From NCBI RefSeq assembly GCF_022867805.1, contig NZ_JALIFO010000014.1:1-64000 (forward strand): a stretch of DNA of 64,000 nucleotides, written 5' to 3'. Every line of letters starts with the position of its first letter. The first letter of the stretch is position 1. The DNA is from Cuneatibacter sp. NSJ-177. GTDB lineage: Bacteria > Bacillota > Clostridia > Lachnospirales > Lachnospiraceae. The notes under the pieces are model-generated. The model did no database searches, had not been told where the DNA came from, and saw only the letters and a program-made list of their open reading frames with translations. The position numbers and the translations under genes were made by a program. Shown here in pieces: positions 25,275-32,582 of the stretch.

Positions 25275-26566
25275 CGGAATTCCTCCCTCCATTCACCGGC
25301 AACCGCCGCGTCGATACAGTGACGCTGATCCGTGAAATATACCCGGTTCTCTCCGGTCAGATCGGAACGCACGCTCCCCTGCTGTTTAAAACTGTCATAG
25401 ACGTGCCCCTGGTACCGGTCCAGAAAATCTTTTCCGATGGTAGTGGGGCAGGTGGAAGTGAAGATATGGCCTCCCGCATCCTCGATGGTCTTGGTGTATC
25501 CGTTGAGATCCGCCATAGCCTTGATGGGATATACGGTCCATACCATGAAAAGAACGCCGTCGCGGACTTTCTTCCCCTTGATATAATCCGCCACATTCTT
25601 GATCTGATGGATATCATAATGGGGGCAGCCCAAGCTGACCAGCTCCACTTTTCCTTCACCGTCATCGCAGATTTCTTCGTAGGCGGACTGCAGGTCTTCT
25701 TCCCGCACCACATATTCCCCCTCCACCGGATGACCGGCAAAGGCAGCCTCCACCGTAGGCGCTTCCGGGGTGATCCCGACGATATGGCACATGCGGCAGT
25801 TGCTGGAGATGGACATGGCCACCAAAAACACTTTCAGCTTGACAAAATCCACATCGTGAAAATTCCCGACGATAACCGGCGTGCTTCCGGTGGGCGGCAG
25901 CAGGCGTCCCAGCACCCGGCCCAGGAGCTCCCAGTCCTTCTCCGCGGCCAGATCTGCCTCGATGTGAATCAGATGGGTGCCATACCGGTTGGCCGCCACG
26001 TGGAATCCCCATTCCGGCGTCCGTCCGCAGATCGCCGACCAGAAAGCCGCCTCGATGCCGTCGGCGTTGCAGCAGGCGCCCCAGACCGAATTTCCAATGG
26101 TCGTCATACTGGACTCCGTGGTGACAAAATGTTCTCCCTTTATGGGAATCCACCCGGTCAGGTAAGGGGAGCAGGTACCGGCAATGGAGACGCCCGCTTT
26201 CCTGGCCTCATCCAGGTAGTAGCTATTTTTCTCAAAAAATTCCTTCGTCTGATGGAAGGGCTCATACTCATATTGGTCGCAGGCCGCCACGCAGGACTGG
26301 GCATAACAGTCCGGGCAGATCTCATCCCAGACAATCCGCTCATCCCGAGCCAGATTCAAACGGCTGAATACTTCGTGGAAATCCGGGAAATCACAAACCT
26401 CCAGATAATGGTGGCTGCCGCAGAATACCGTGGCCTTGGTCACCTTGCAAAGACGCTCGGCTCCCAGAACTTCGGCATATTTCACAATATTTTCCAGAGC
26501 CACCTGCTGCAGGCGCCCATGTTCTCCCGCCAGGATCCCCTGCTCTTCCTTGGTCAATTGCACCAT
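25262..26566 (-). CDS. Aconitase X catalytic (large) subunit
   Basis: 434 aa, DUF521/AcnX. Motifs: SIAGTCSPYLTGWIPIKGEH, GNSVWGACCNADGIEAAFWSAICGRTPEWG, CRMCHIVGITPEAPT and HIFTSTCPTTIG. Known members dehydrate cis-3-hydroxy-L-proline or mevalonate 5-phosphate through an Fe-S-dependent mechanism. The companion genes (RidA, MttB, lyase homologue) argue for an amino-acid-like hydroxy substrate and not for a mevalonate role, but the substrate is unproven. AAAAAGGAG precedes ATG. Confidence 0.9.
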   Translation of the reverse strand: MVQLTKEEQGILAGEHGRLQQVALENIVKYAEVLGAERLCKVTKATVFCGSHHYLEVCDFPDFHEVFSRLNLARDERIVWDEICPDCYAQSCVAACDQYEYEPFHQTKEFFEKNSYYLDEARKAGVSIAGTCSPYLTGWIPIKGEHFVTTESSMTTIGNSVWGACCNADGIEAAFWSAICGRTPEWGFHVAANRYGTHLIHIEADLAAEKDWELLGRVLGRLLPPTGSTPVIVGNFHDVDFVKLKVFLVAMSISSNCRMCHIVGITPEAPTVEAAFAGHPVEGEYVVREEDLQSAYEEICDDGEGKVELVSLGCPHYDIHQIKNVADYIKGKKVRDGVLFMVWTVYPIKAMADLNGYTKTIEDAGGHIFTSTCPTTIGKDFLDRYQGHVYDSFKQQGSVRSDLTGENRVYFTDQRHCIDAAVAGEWREEFRWKK

Positions 26567-26587
26567 TTTAAACTCCTTTTTCCCAGC

Positions 26588-26968
26588 CTACAGTTTGACG
26601 ACGGCGCCTACTTCGATCTTCATGCCGCCCCACAGCTCCAGGGCCACGCCGCAGCGGGCCGGAGGCGTTTCCGTTCCGAAATATTTCTCATAGACAACAT
26701 TCATGGCGTCAAAATCTTTCATCGTGGACAAAAACACGTCGCATTTCACCACATCCGCAAGCTCTGCGCCCAGCTCCTCCACAATCAGTTTCAGGTTGGA
26801 TAACGCCTGCTCCGTTTCTTCTTCAATGGTCCCATGACGGATCTCACCGGTAGCCGGATTAAGGGAAATCTGGCCGGATACAAAGGCAAAACCTCCGGCG
26901 ATCGCCACTTCCGCCACCGGCCCTCCAAAACATTTCATTCCTTTCGGGGTAAACACTTCTTTTTTCAT
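26588..26968 (-). CDS. RidA/YjgF family imine deaminase
   Basis: 126 aa from ATG at 26968 (AAGGAAG 7 nt upstream). Canonical RidA motifs: FVSGQISLNPATGEIRHG, EEETEQALSNLKLIVEELGA, VVKCDVFLSTMKDFDAMN and PARCGVALELWGG with the substrate-binding Arg. RidA hydrolyses enamine/imine intermediates released by PLP or dehydratase enzymes. Located 21 bp before acnX large subunit, it probably handles an imine made by AcnX or the lyase in this pathway. Confidence 0.9.
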   Translation of the reverse strand: MKKEVFTPKGMKCFGGPVAEVAIAGGFAFVSGQISLNPATGEIRHGTIEEETEQALSNLKLIVEELGAELADVVKCDVFLSTMKDFDAMNVVYEKYFGTETPPARCGVALELWGGMKIEVGAVVKL

Positions 26969-27027
26969 GAACAATCTTCCTTTCTCTCTGGGCTAACGTC
27001 AGCCCGAAGTCACGTCAGGCCTTACGG

Positions 27028-28056
27028 TCATTCCTCTGCTTTGGGTTTCAAGTGAATCGCACCCTTCGGGCAGTTGGGAGCACAGATGGTGCAGCCCCAG
27101 CAAAGCTCTTTGTTGTAGCTGACTTTTTTATCCTCGCCCTTCTGAAATGCCCCGAAGTTACAGATCTTTGTGCACTTGCCGCAGTTGATACATTCATCCT
27201 CATGCCAGTCGATCTCATAGTGGGATTTTGGGTACATTCCCTTGGACCCTACCTGGCGGGCCATCTGCAGCGGGTAGCAGCAATAGCCGTCGCAATTACA
27301 GATCGCATAGTCTTCCCCGTTCTGCATCAGTCCCTTTTTGTTAAATTCCTTCAGCTTTGCCTTTGCTTCCTCCACGGTCAGCGCTTCGCCGTGACCTCTG
27401 TCCACTTCGGAATTCGGCCCATCGTAAAACTCCATACATACGCAGGTCGGCCGCTCATGATAATACATCATCGATTTACAGTTGCAAGCGTGAAGATGGA
27501 TGTGGCCTTCGTGTTTTTCTGCAAAAGCATAAGCTTCCTCTAAAGTCAGAAATGTGCTGTTATGTACGTGAGTGTCATCCCCCCGCATCTTGGCTTTCAC
27601 ATCGTCGCCGAAAATGCCTACATACTGCTCCAAATCCCAGGCATTCAGCCGTTCTTTCATTTCCTTTGACACTTTCCGGCCATAATCGTAATATTCATAC
27701 TGTGCATAAAAAGGAAAACGTCCATACAAATTAGAGATCTGGTAGGCCATCTCCCCCTGCTCCGCTTCCTCCCCATCCTGGGATCCGACTCCTTGATGAA
27801 GATCCACGCCTTCTTTTCCGCCGGGCATCTTATTGATAATCGCCCGATGATAGCAATTTCGGATAAAATCCGCAGCATCTGCCGCCAGTTTCTTTTCCCG
27901 GATCCTTTTTTTCAGCTCCGACTCAAAAACCACCTCTTTGCCCATGGCCAAGATCAGCTCCCATTCCGCTTCCTTTACCATCAGCTGAGACACTTCATAG
28001 AATTCTTCCGGAACTTCAAATAATTCCATTGCGCGCTGCAGTCTTTCTTGCTCCAT
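27028..28056 (-). CDS. Two-[4Fe-4S] protein with N-terminal helical domain, paralogue B
   Basis: 342 aa. The N-terminal about 100 residues are helical (MEQERLQRAMELFEVPEEFYEVSQ). The central part holds HLHACNCKSMMYY, CVCMEF and CNCDGYCCYPL. The C-terminus has two ferredoxin motifs, CINCGKCTKICNFGAF and CWGCTICAPNCPKGAI. It is a tandem paralogue of the next gene upstream (28095-29072), with an insert rich in Gly/Glu near residue 80. Both are probably cytoplasmic electron carriers or Fe-S enzymes of the pathway. The central Cys cluster could bind a further metal site. Exact function unknown. Confidence 0.85.
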   Translation of the reverse strand: MEQERLQRAMELFEVPEEFYEVSQLMVKEAEWELILAMGKEVVFESELKKRIREKKLAADAADFIRNCYHRAIINKMPGGKEGVDLHQGVGSQDGEEAEQGEMAYQISNLYGRFPFYAQYEYYDYGRKVSKEMKERLNAWDLEQYVGIFGDDVKAKMRGDDTHVHNSTFLTLEEAYAFAEKHEGHIHLHACNCKSMMYYHERPTCVCMEFYDGPNSEVDRGHGEALTVEEAKAKLKEFNKKGLMQNGEDYAICNCDGYCCYPLQMARQVGSKGMYPKSHYEIDWHEDECINCGKCTKICNFGAFQKGEDKKVSYNKELCWGCTICAPNCPKGAIHLKPKAEE

Positions 28057-28094
28057 CTATTACCCTCCTTGTCAAATCACCTTATCTCAAAATC

Positions 28095-29072
28095 TTACGA
28101 ATTTTCGTTTTCTTCTTTGGGGATCAAATGAATGGCGCCCTTCGGGCAGTTCGGCGAACAGATCGTGCAACCCCAGCACAGATCCGGATTGTAATGCACC
28201 TTCTTATTTTCATCCTTATAGAAAGCGCCGAAATTACAGATAGTCGTACATTTGCCGCAATTAATACATTCATCCTCATGCCAGTCGATTTGATAATGGG
28301 ACTTCGGATAGGCCCCCTTGGAACCCAGGGTCCGGGCCATATGCAGCGGATAGCAGCAGTAGCCGTCACAGTTGCAGAAACCGCCTTCCTCCCCGTTCTG
28401 CATCAATCCCTTCTTGTTGAATTCCTTCAGCTTTACTTTGGCCTCTTCCAGGGTCAGACATTCTCCATGTCCCCGGTCAGATTCCGAATTCGGCCAGTCA
28501 AAAAGGTGCATGCAAACCTGCAGCGGCCGGTCGTGGTAATACATCATGGTTTTGCAGTTGCAGGCGTGAAGCGTGATGTGTTCCGGATGCTGTTCCAGAA
28601 CCGCGTTTGCTTCCGCCAAAGTCAGAAACGTACTGTTATGGATCCAGGTCTCGATTCCCTGTTTCTTTTTCTCCACATCATCCTTATAGATACTTACATA
28701 TACCGCTCTGTCCCATTCGTTCAGACGTTCCTTCATCTCTCTCGGAAGCTTTCCATACTCGTAGTATTCATACTGGGTGTAGTATGGATAACGGGCATAA
28801 AAATTGGTCGCCGTGTAGGACAGGCTCCCATCCTCCGCAATCACCTTTTTCAAAATGGCCCGGCTGTAGCATTCCCGGATAAAATCCGCCGCATCTGCCG
28901 CAAGACGCTCCTTCTCCACCAGCTTTTTTAATTCCTCGTAAGGAATCGTCCTTTTATCCATGGCCAGAATCAGTTCCCACTCCACGTCATGAACCATCTG
29001 GCAGGAAACCTCGTAGAATTCTTCGGGTACCTCAAAAAGTTCCTGTGCCTGCCGCAGTCGTTCCTGTTCCAT
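28095..29072 (-). CDS. Two-[4Fe-4S] protein with N-terminal helical domain, paralogue A
   Basis: 325 aa, same architecture as its downstream paralogue: MEQERLRQAQELFEVPEEFYEVS at the start, HACNCKTMMYYHDRPLQVCMHLF and CNCDGYCCYPLHMAR in the middle, CINCGKCTTICNFGAF and CWGCTICSPNCPKGAI at the end. AAAAGGAGG precedes ATG. Gene duplication within an operon suggests a heterodimer or two specialised electron carriers. It lies directly downstream of the MIO-less lyase after a stable hairpin. Confidence 0.85.
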   Translation of the reverse strand: MEQERLRQAQELFEVPEEFYEVSCQMVHDVEWELILAMDKRTIPYEELKKLVEKERLAADAADFIRECYSRAILKKVIAEDGSLSYTATNFYARYPYYTQYEYYEYGKLPREMKERLNEWDRAVYVSIYKDDVEKKKQGIETWIHNSTFLTLAEANAVLEQHPEHITLHACNCKTMMYYHDRPLQVCMHLFDWPNSESDRGHGECLTLEEAKVKLKEFNKKGLMQNGEEGGFCNCDGYCCYPLHMARTLGSKGAYPKSHYQIDWHEDECINCGKCTTICNFGAFYKDENKKVHYNPDLCWGCTICSPNCPKGAIHLIPKEENENS

Positions 29073-29106
29073 CGCACTTCCTCCTTTTCCGGATCTTCAC
29101 CAGTCT

Positions 29107-29132
29107 CCCGCCCCTCTTTTTGAAGGGGCGGG
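29107..29132 (-). other. Intercistronic hairpin after the lyase gene
   Basis: Nine-bp GC-rich stem CCCGCCCCT / AGGGGCGGG with an 8-nt loop and no U-tract, in the 79-bp gap between the lyase and the Fe-S genes. Probably stabilises or separates the lyase message. Confidence 0.5.
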
Positions 29133-29151
29133 AAGCACGCATGTTTGCTCT

Positions 29152-30696
29152 TTAAAATTCCAATTTCCCCAATTCTTTTTCCACGATTTCCAAGATGGAT
29201 TGGTTCGAAATCTGCTCGTAGAGATATTCAATGTCCGGGTAAATATAGCGGTCCTCGTCCAGGAAAGGAATTTTTTCCCGCAGGGCATCGTGAACCTTGC
29301 CGGTCACCGGGGCCTGTTTCAAAGGTTTCAAGAAATCTACTGCCTGAAGAGCCACCATGTACTCAATGGCAACCATATATTTCAGTTTTTCCGCCACCTG
29401 GCACGCTTTTTTTGCTGCAAAATATCCCATGGAAACCGGATCTTCCTGGTTCGCGCAGGTAGACACGCTGTCGATGGTGGAAGGATGGGACAAAGTACGA
29501 ATCTCACCCAACAGTCCGGCGGCTGTGTATTGGGGAATCATGTAGCCGTTGTTCAGGCCCGGATTTGCTACCAAAAAGGCCGGCAGCCCGCCGTTTAGAT
29601 TCCGGTTTACCATGCGGTCAATGCACCGCTCCGCCAGGCCGCCCATGATGGACGCGGCCATGCACAGCATATCACAGTGGGATCCCACATAGGAACCGTC
29701 AAAATTGCCGCACATCAGCACATCGCTCTGGAGTTCTCCTTTAAAGACCTCCGGATTGTCGCTGGAGGAGTGCATCTCATCCACGATCACTTGATGGGCT
29801 TCGTTGACCAGCCGTTTTACCGAGCCGTTGATCTGTGCCATGGCCCGCAGCAAATACGGATCTTGTACTTTATCATCGATATATTTCTCGCAGATCTCGC
29901 TGTGCTCCAGCATCCGCAGAATATTACGGCCCGATCCCTGCTGCTCTGTGTGATGCTTTGCCGCTAAAATCCGCGGATCCAGCGCCTTGATCGTTCCTTT
30001 CAGCGCCTCGAATGCCAAAGTGCCTGCCACCTCAGCGTTTTTCACCGCCACCGTCATCTCATGAAGGGCCAGCAGAGCCAACGCCGTCACAGTCATGGAA
30101 CCGTTCAGCAGGGAAAGCCCCTCCTTACACTGGTAGACCACCGGCCGCAGTCCATTTGCTTCCAAAACCGGGCGGCTCTCGGTTTTCTTTCCGTCCACCA
30201 TCACGTAACCTTCGCCCATGAAGGTCAGGGCGATATGTGCCTCTACGCCCAGATATCCCACCGATCCCTCGCCCGGAGCAAAGGGAACGATTCTATGATT
30301 GAGCATCTCCCGGATCAGATCCAAAGTCTCCAGACGGATGCCGGAGTGTCCGTTGCCCAGATTGAGAATCATCATCATCATCATGGCCCGCACTTCCACT
30401 TCTTTCAGGGGCTCCCCCACTGCGCAGGAATGAGAACGGACGATATTCCGCTGTAAAATTTCCGCATCATCCTGAGAAATGGTATAGCGTACATTTTCTC
30501 CAAATCCGGTAGTAACGCCATAAATCTTCTTGTTTTCTGCAAAAGCCTCTTCAATCACGTTTCGGCTCATCATCACGCACTGGCAGAATTCTTCGCCGAA
30601 TTCCAGCGCCGCCCCATCTTTGACGACTGCAATAAACTCCTCCAGGGTAACCTGATTGGTATCCTTTAATACCACTTTACTTTGTGCTCCTCCCAT
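29152..30696 (-). CDS. HAL/PAL-family lyase homologue lacking the MIO triad
   Basis: 514 aa from ATG at 30696 (AGGAGG 9 nt upstream). The fold is unmistakable: IYGVTTGFG (58-66), QRNIVRSH (82-89), QDPYLLRAMAQ, SSSDNPEVF, GNFDGSYVGSH and HPSTIDSVSTCANQED. But where ammonia lyases have GSVGASGDLAPLAHMAL, this protein has GSVGYLGVEAHIAL (144-157): the Ala-Ser-Gly that cyclises to MIO is gone and the loop is three residues shorter. It therefore cannot use the MIO mechanism. As I recall, ergothionase (trimethylamine elimination from ergothioneine) is a HAL homologue without MIO, so a betaine-eliminating lyase is the favoured guess. First gene of the sigma-54 operon. Confidence 0.85.
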   Translation of the reverse strand: MGGAQSKVVLKDTNQVTLEEFIAVVKDGAALEFGEEFCQCVMMSRNVIEEAFAENKKIYGVTTGFGENVRYTISQDDAEILQRNIVRSHSCAVGEPLKEVEVRAMMMMMILNLGNGHSGIRLETLDLIREMLNHRIVPFAPGEGSVGYLGVEAHIALTFMGEGYVMVDGKKTESRPVLEANGLRPVVYQCKEGLSLLNGSMTVTALALLALHEMTVAVKNAEVAGTLAFEALKGTIKALDPRILAAKHHTEQQGSGRNILRMLEHSEICEKYIDDKVQDPYLLRAMAQINGSVKRLVNEAHQVIVDEMHSSSDNPEVFKGELQSDVLMCGNFDGSYVGSHCDMLCMAASIMGGLAERCIDRMVNRNLNGGLPAFLVANPGLNNGYMIPQYTAAGLLGEIRTLSHPSTIDSVSTCANQEDPVSMGYFAAKKACQVAEKLKYMVAIEYMVALQAVDFLKPLKQAPVTGKVHDALREKIPFLDEDRYIYPDIEYLYEQISNQSILEIVEKELGKLEF

Positions 30697-30748
30697 TACC
30701 GATTTCCTCCTGTCCCATACTCGGTGCAACCTATCTCATTTTAAATAC

Positions 30749-30764
30749 AGCAATTTTCATGCCA
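30749..30764 (-). promoter_or_regulatory. Sigma-54 (-24/-12) promoter of the lyase operon
   Basis: Minus strand TGGCATGAAAATTGCT fits TGGCAYRNNNNTTGCW at every defined position. It sits 53 bp upstream of the lyase ATG and should drive the operon down to the aminotransferase at 20821. Confidence 0.9.
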
Positions 30765-30826
30765 TCTGTTCACTCCCCTGTTTTCGCCCTGTTTTTTCGT
30801 TCCCCGCATTTTTTTCTAGTCACGAT

Positions 30827-30849
30827 TGCATATTTTTTTTGCCCTATGC
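30827..30849. promoter_or_regulatory. Upstream activating element (lyase copy)
   Basis: A 23-bp site, TGCATATTTTTTT then TGCCCTATGC, matching the symporter copy (20768-20790) at 18 of 23 positions and in the same orientation relative to the promoter. It begins 63 bp upstream of the -24 box and also lies 22 bp upstream of the activator gene's -35 box, so it could serve both. Likely binding site of the adjacent Fis-type activator. Confidence 0.7.
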
Positions 30850-30870
30850 CTAATTCTTTTGCACTTGTCC

Positions 30871-30899
30871 TTGACTTTTTCCCTTAGGTTTACTATACT
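30871..30899 (+). promoter_or_regulatory. Sigma-70 promoter of the sigma-54 activator gene
   Basis: TTGACT, 17-nt spacer, TATACT, 24 nt upstream of the activator ATG. Confidence 0.8.
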
Positions 30900-30922
30900 C
30901 AAAAAGAAGGAGGCAGATTTCA

Positions 30923-32575
30923 ATGAGAGTATTCGATATTATTCTGATTTTGGATGATCAGTATACCTTACTGGATATCCAGTGGTATCATCCGGATATG
31001 GAAAAGAACTACGGTCCCACCTGGCACCAGTACATCGGACAGCCGCTCGGCGATGTTTTTGATATCAAGCTGAAAAAAGAATTCGGAGAATTAGAGTGGA
31101 AAGATGAGAAGTACTCGTACATAAAGCTAAAAACAAAATACAACCGGATTTATTTCTTCCTGAAGGGTGAAAATTACCGGGAATACCTTTATGAGAAAGC
31201 AATGGACTACATTCCTTATCCGCTGTCCATCTATGACAAATCTGCTTTTCTCATCTATATGAATGAGGCGGCGCGCAAGCTGTGGGAGATTCCGGATTAC
31301 TCCAAAATCGACGGCCGTCATCTGCTGGATATTTTCGACGTGGACAAAGATTTCAGCACCGTGTTGACCACCCTTAGGACCGGGGCCCCTGTGATCAACC
31401 GGATCGATGATTACAATGCCAAAAACGGCGTAAATATGCTGACAATCAATACCGGCTATCCGATCTGCCGGGGTTCACAAGTCATGGGCGCCACGGTCCT
31501 GGAACAAAGCCTGCAAAGCGCCAGCGCCCAGAACAAAAATCTCAAAGAGCTGCAAAAGAGCCTGGAGAAACGAGCTGAAACCTGGAAACCGGCTAAATCC
31601 TCCGGCTATACCTTCGACAGCATCATCGGCCATGGAGCCAAGCTGTCCTCCGCCGTCTCCCTGGCCAAGAAAGTCGCGGCTCAAAACTGCAACATTCTTC
31701 TGGTCGGAGAGACCGGTACCGGAAAAGAAATCATTGCCCAGAGCATCCATAAAGCCAGCCTGAGAAAAGAAAAAAACTTTGTGGCTGTTAATTGTGCCGC
31801 GTTTCCCGATGCCCTGATCGAAAGTCTGCTGTTCGGCACACAGAAAGGCTCCTTTACCGGCAGCACCGACAACCCCGGCCTTTTTGAGGAAGCGAACGGA
31901 GGCACTTTGTTTTTGGATGAGCTGAACTCCATGAGCCTGAACATGCAGTCCAAGATCCTCCGGGTTCTCCAGGAAGGCGTCTTCCGGCGGGTCGGCAGTC
32001 AAAAAGAACGCCGCACCGATGTGCGCATCATTGCTTCCTGCAACGCGGACCCCTTCCATCTGATCGCGGAAAACCTGCTGCGCAAAGATCTGTTCTATCG
32101 GATCTCCGTAGTGATGATCGAACTCCCCCCGCTGCGGGAGCACATCGAAGACATGGAAGAACTTGTTTTTTCTTATGTTGAAAAGGAGAGCAAACATTTT
32201 GCCAAGCAGATCGACGCTTTTTCCCCGGAGGTATTGGCCCTCTTCCGCCACTACCACTGGCCCGGCAATGTGCGGGAACTCTATCACGTGCTGGACTATG
32301 CGCTGAATGTGGTGGAGGGACGGAACATCGAACTGGCCCATCTTCCTGCTTATCTGCAAAAGCAGAAAGAACCGGCCGCTCCCTCCGGCCAGCCGGTTTT
32401 AGGGGAAGACATCTTCCATTCCAATCTCCAGCAGATTATGGACCAGTACGAAGAACAGGTGCTCCGGCAGGTACTGGAACACCACGGTTTCAATATTTCC
32501 AGAGCGGCGGAAGCCCTGGGCATCCGCCGGCAGAGTCTCCAGTACCGCATCAAAAAACTGGGCATCATTATTTAA
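30923..32575 (+). CDS. Sigma-54-dependent transcriptional activator with PAS domain
   Basis: 550 aa. The N-terminal about 100 residues are an unassigned sensor region. A PAS domain follows (about 105-195; YDKSAFLIYMNEAARKLWEI, GRHLLDIF), then an AAA+ domain (about 205-450) with Walker A GETGTGKE, FGTQKGSFTGS (a variant of the GAFTGA sigma-54 contact loop) and TLFLDELNSM. A Fis-type helix-turn-helix ends the protein (NISRAAEALGIRRQSLQYRIKKLGI). RocR/BkdR-like architecture. It is divergent from the lyase operon and is the obvious activator of both sigma-54 promoters in this window. The PAS may bind the pathway substrate. AGAAGGAGG precedes ATG. Confidence 0.93.
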   Translation: MRVFDIILILDDQYTLLDIQWYHPDMEKNYGPTWHQYIGQPLGDVFDIKLKKEFGELEWKDEKYSYIKLKTKYNRIYFFLKGENYREYLYEKAMDYIPYPLSIYDKSAFLIYMNEAARKLWEIPDYSKIDGRHLLDIFDVDKDFSTVLTTLRTGAPVINRIDDYNAKNGVNMLTINTGYPICRGSQVMGATVLEQSLQSASAQNKNLKELQKSLEKRAETWKPAKSSGYTFDSIIGHGAKLSSAVSLAKKVAAQNCNILLVGETGTGKEIIAQSIHKASLRKEKNFVAVNCAAFPDALIESLLFGTQKGSFTGSTDNPGLFEEANGGTLFLDELNSMSLNMQSKILRVLQEGVFRRVGSQKERRTDVRIIASCNADPFHLIAENLLRKDLFYRISVVMIELPPLREHIEDMEELVFSYVEKESKHFAKQIDAFSPEVLALFRHYHWPGNVRELYHVLDYALNVVEGRNIELAHLPAYLQKQKEPAAPSGQPVLGEDIFHSNLQQIMDQYEEQVLRQVLEHHGFNISRAAEALGIRRQSLQYRIKKLGIII

Positions 32576-32582
32576 AGCATTT

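Noticed and set aside
30361-30390. Run of CAT repeats as a microsatellite
   Set aside because: It is the coding sequence for five consecutive Met in the lyase at a helix where the family is Met/Leu-rich; no sign of slippage or frameshift.
29152-30696. Calling the lyase a histidine ammonia-lyase (hutH)
   Set aside because: The MIO-forming Ala-Ser-Gly is absent and no other hut genes (urocanase, imidazolonepropionase) are nearby.
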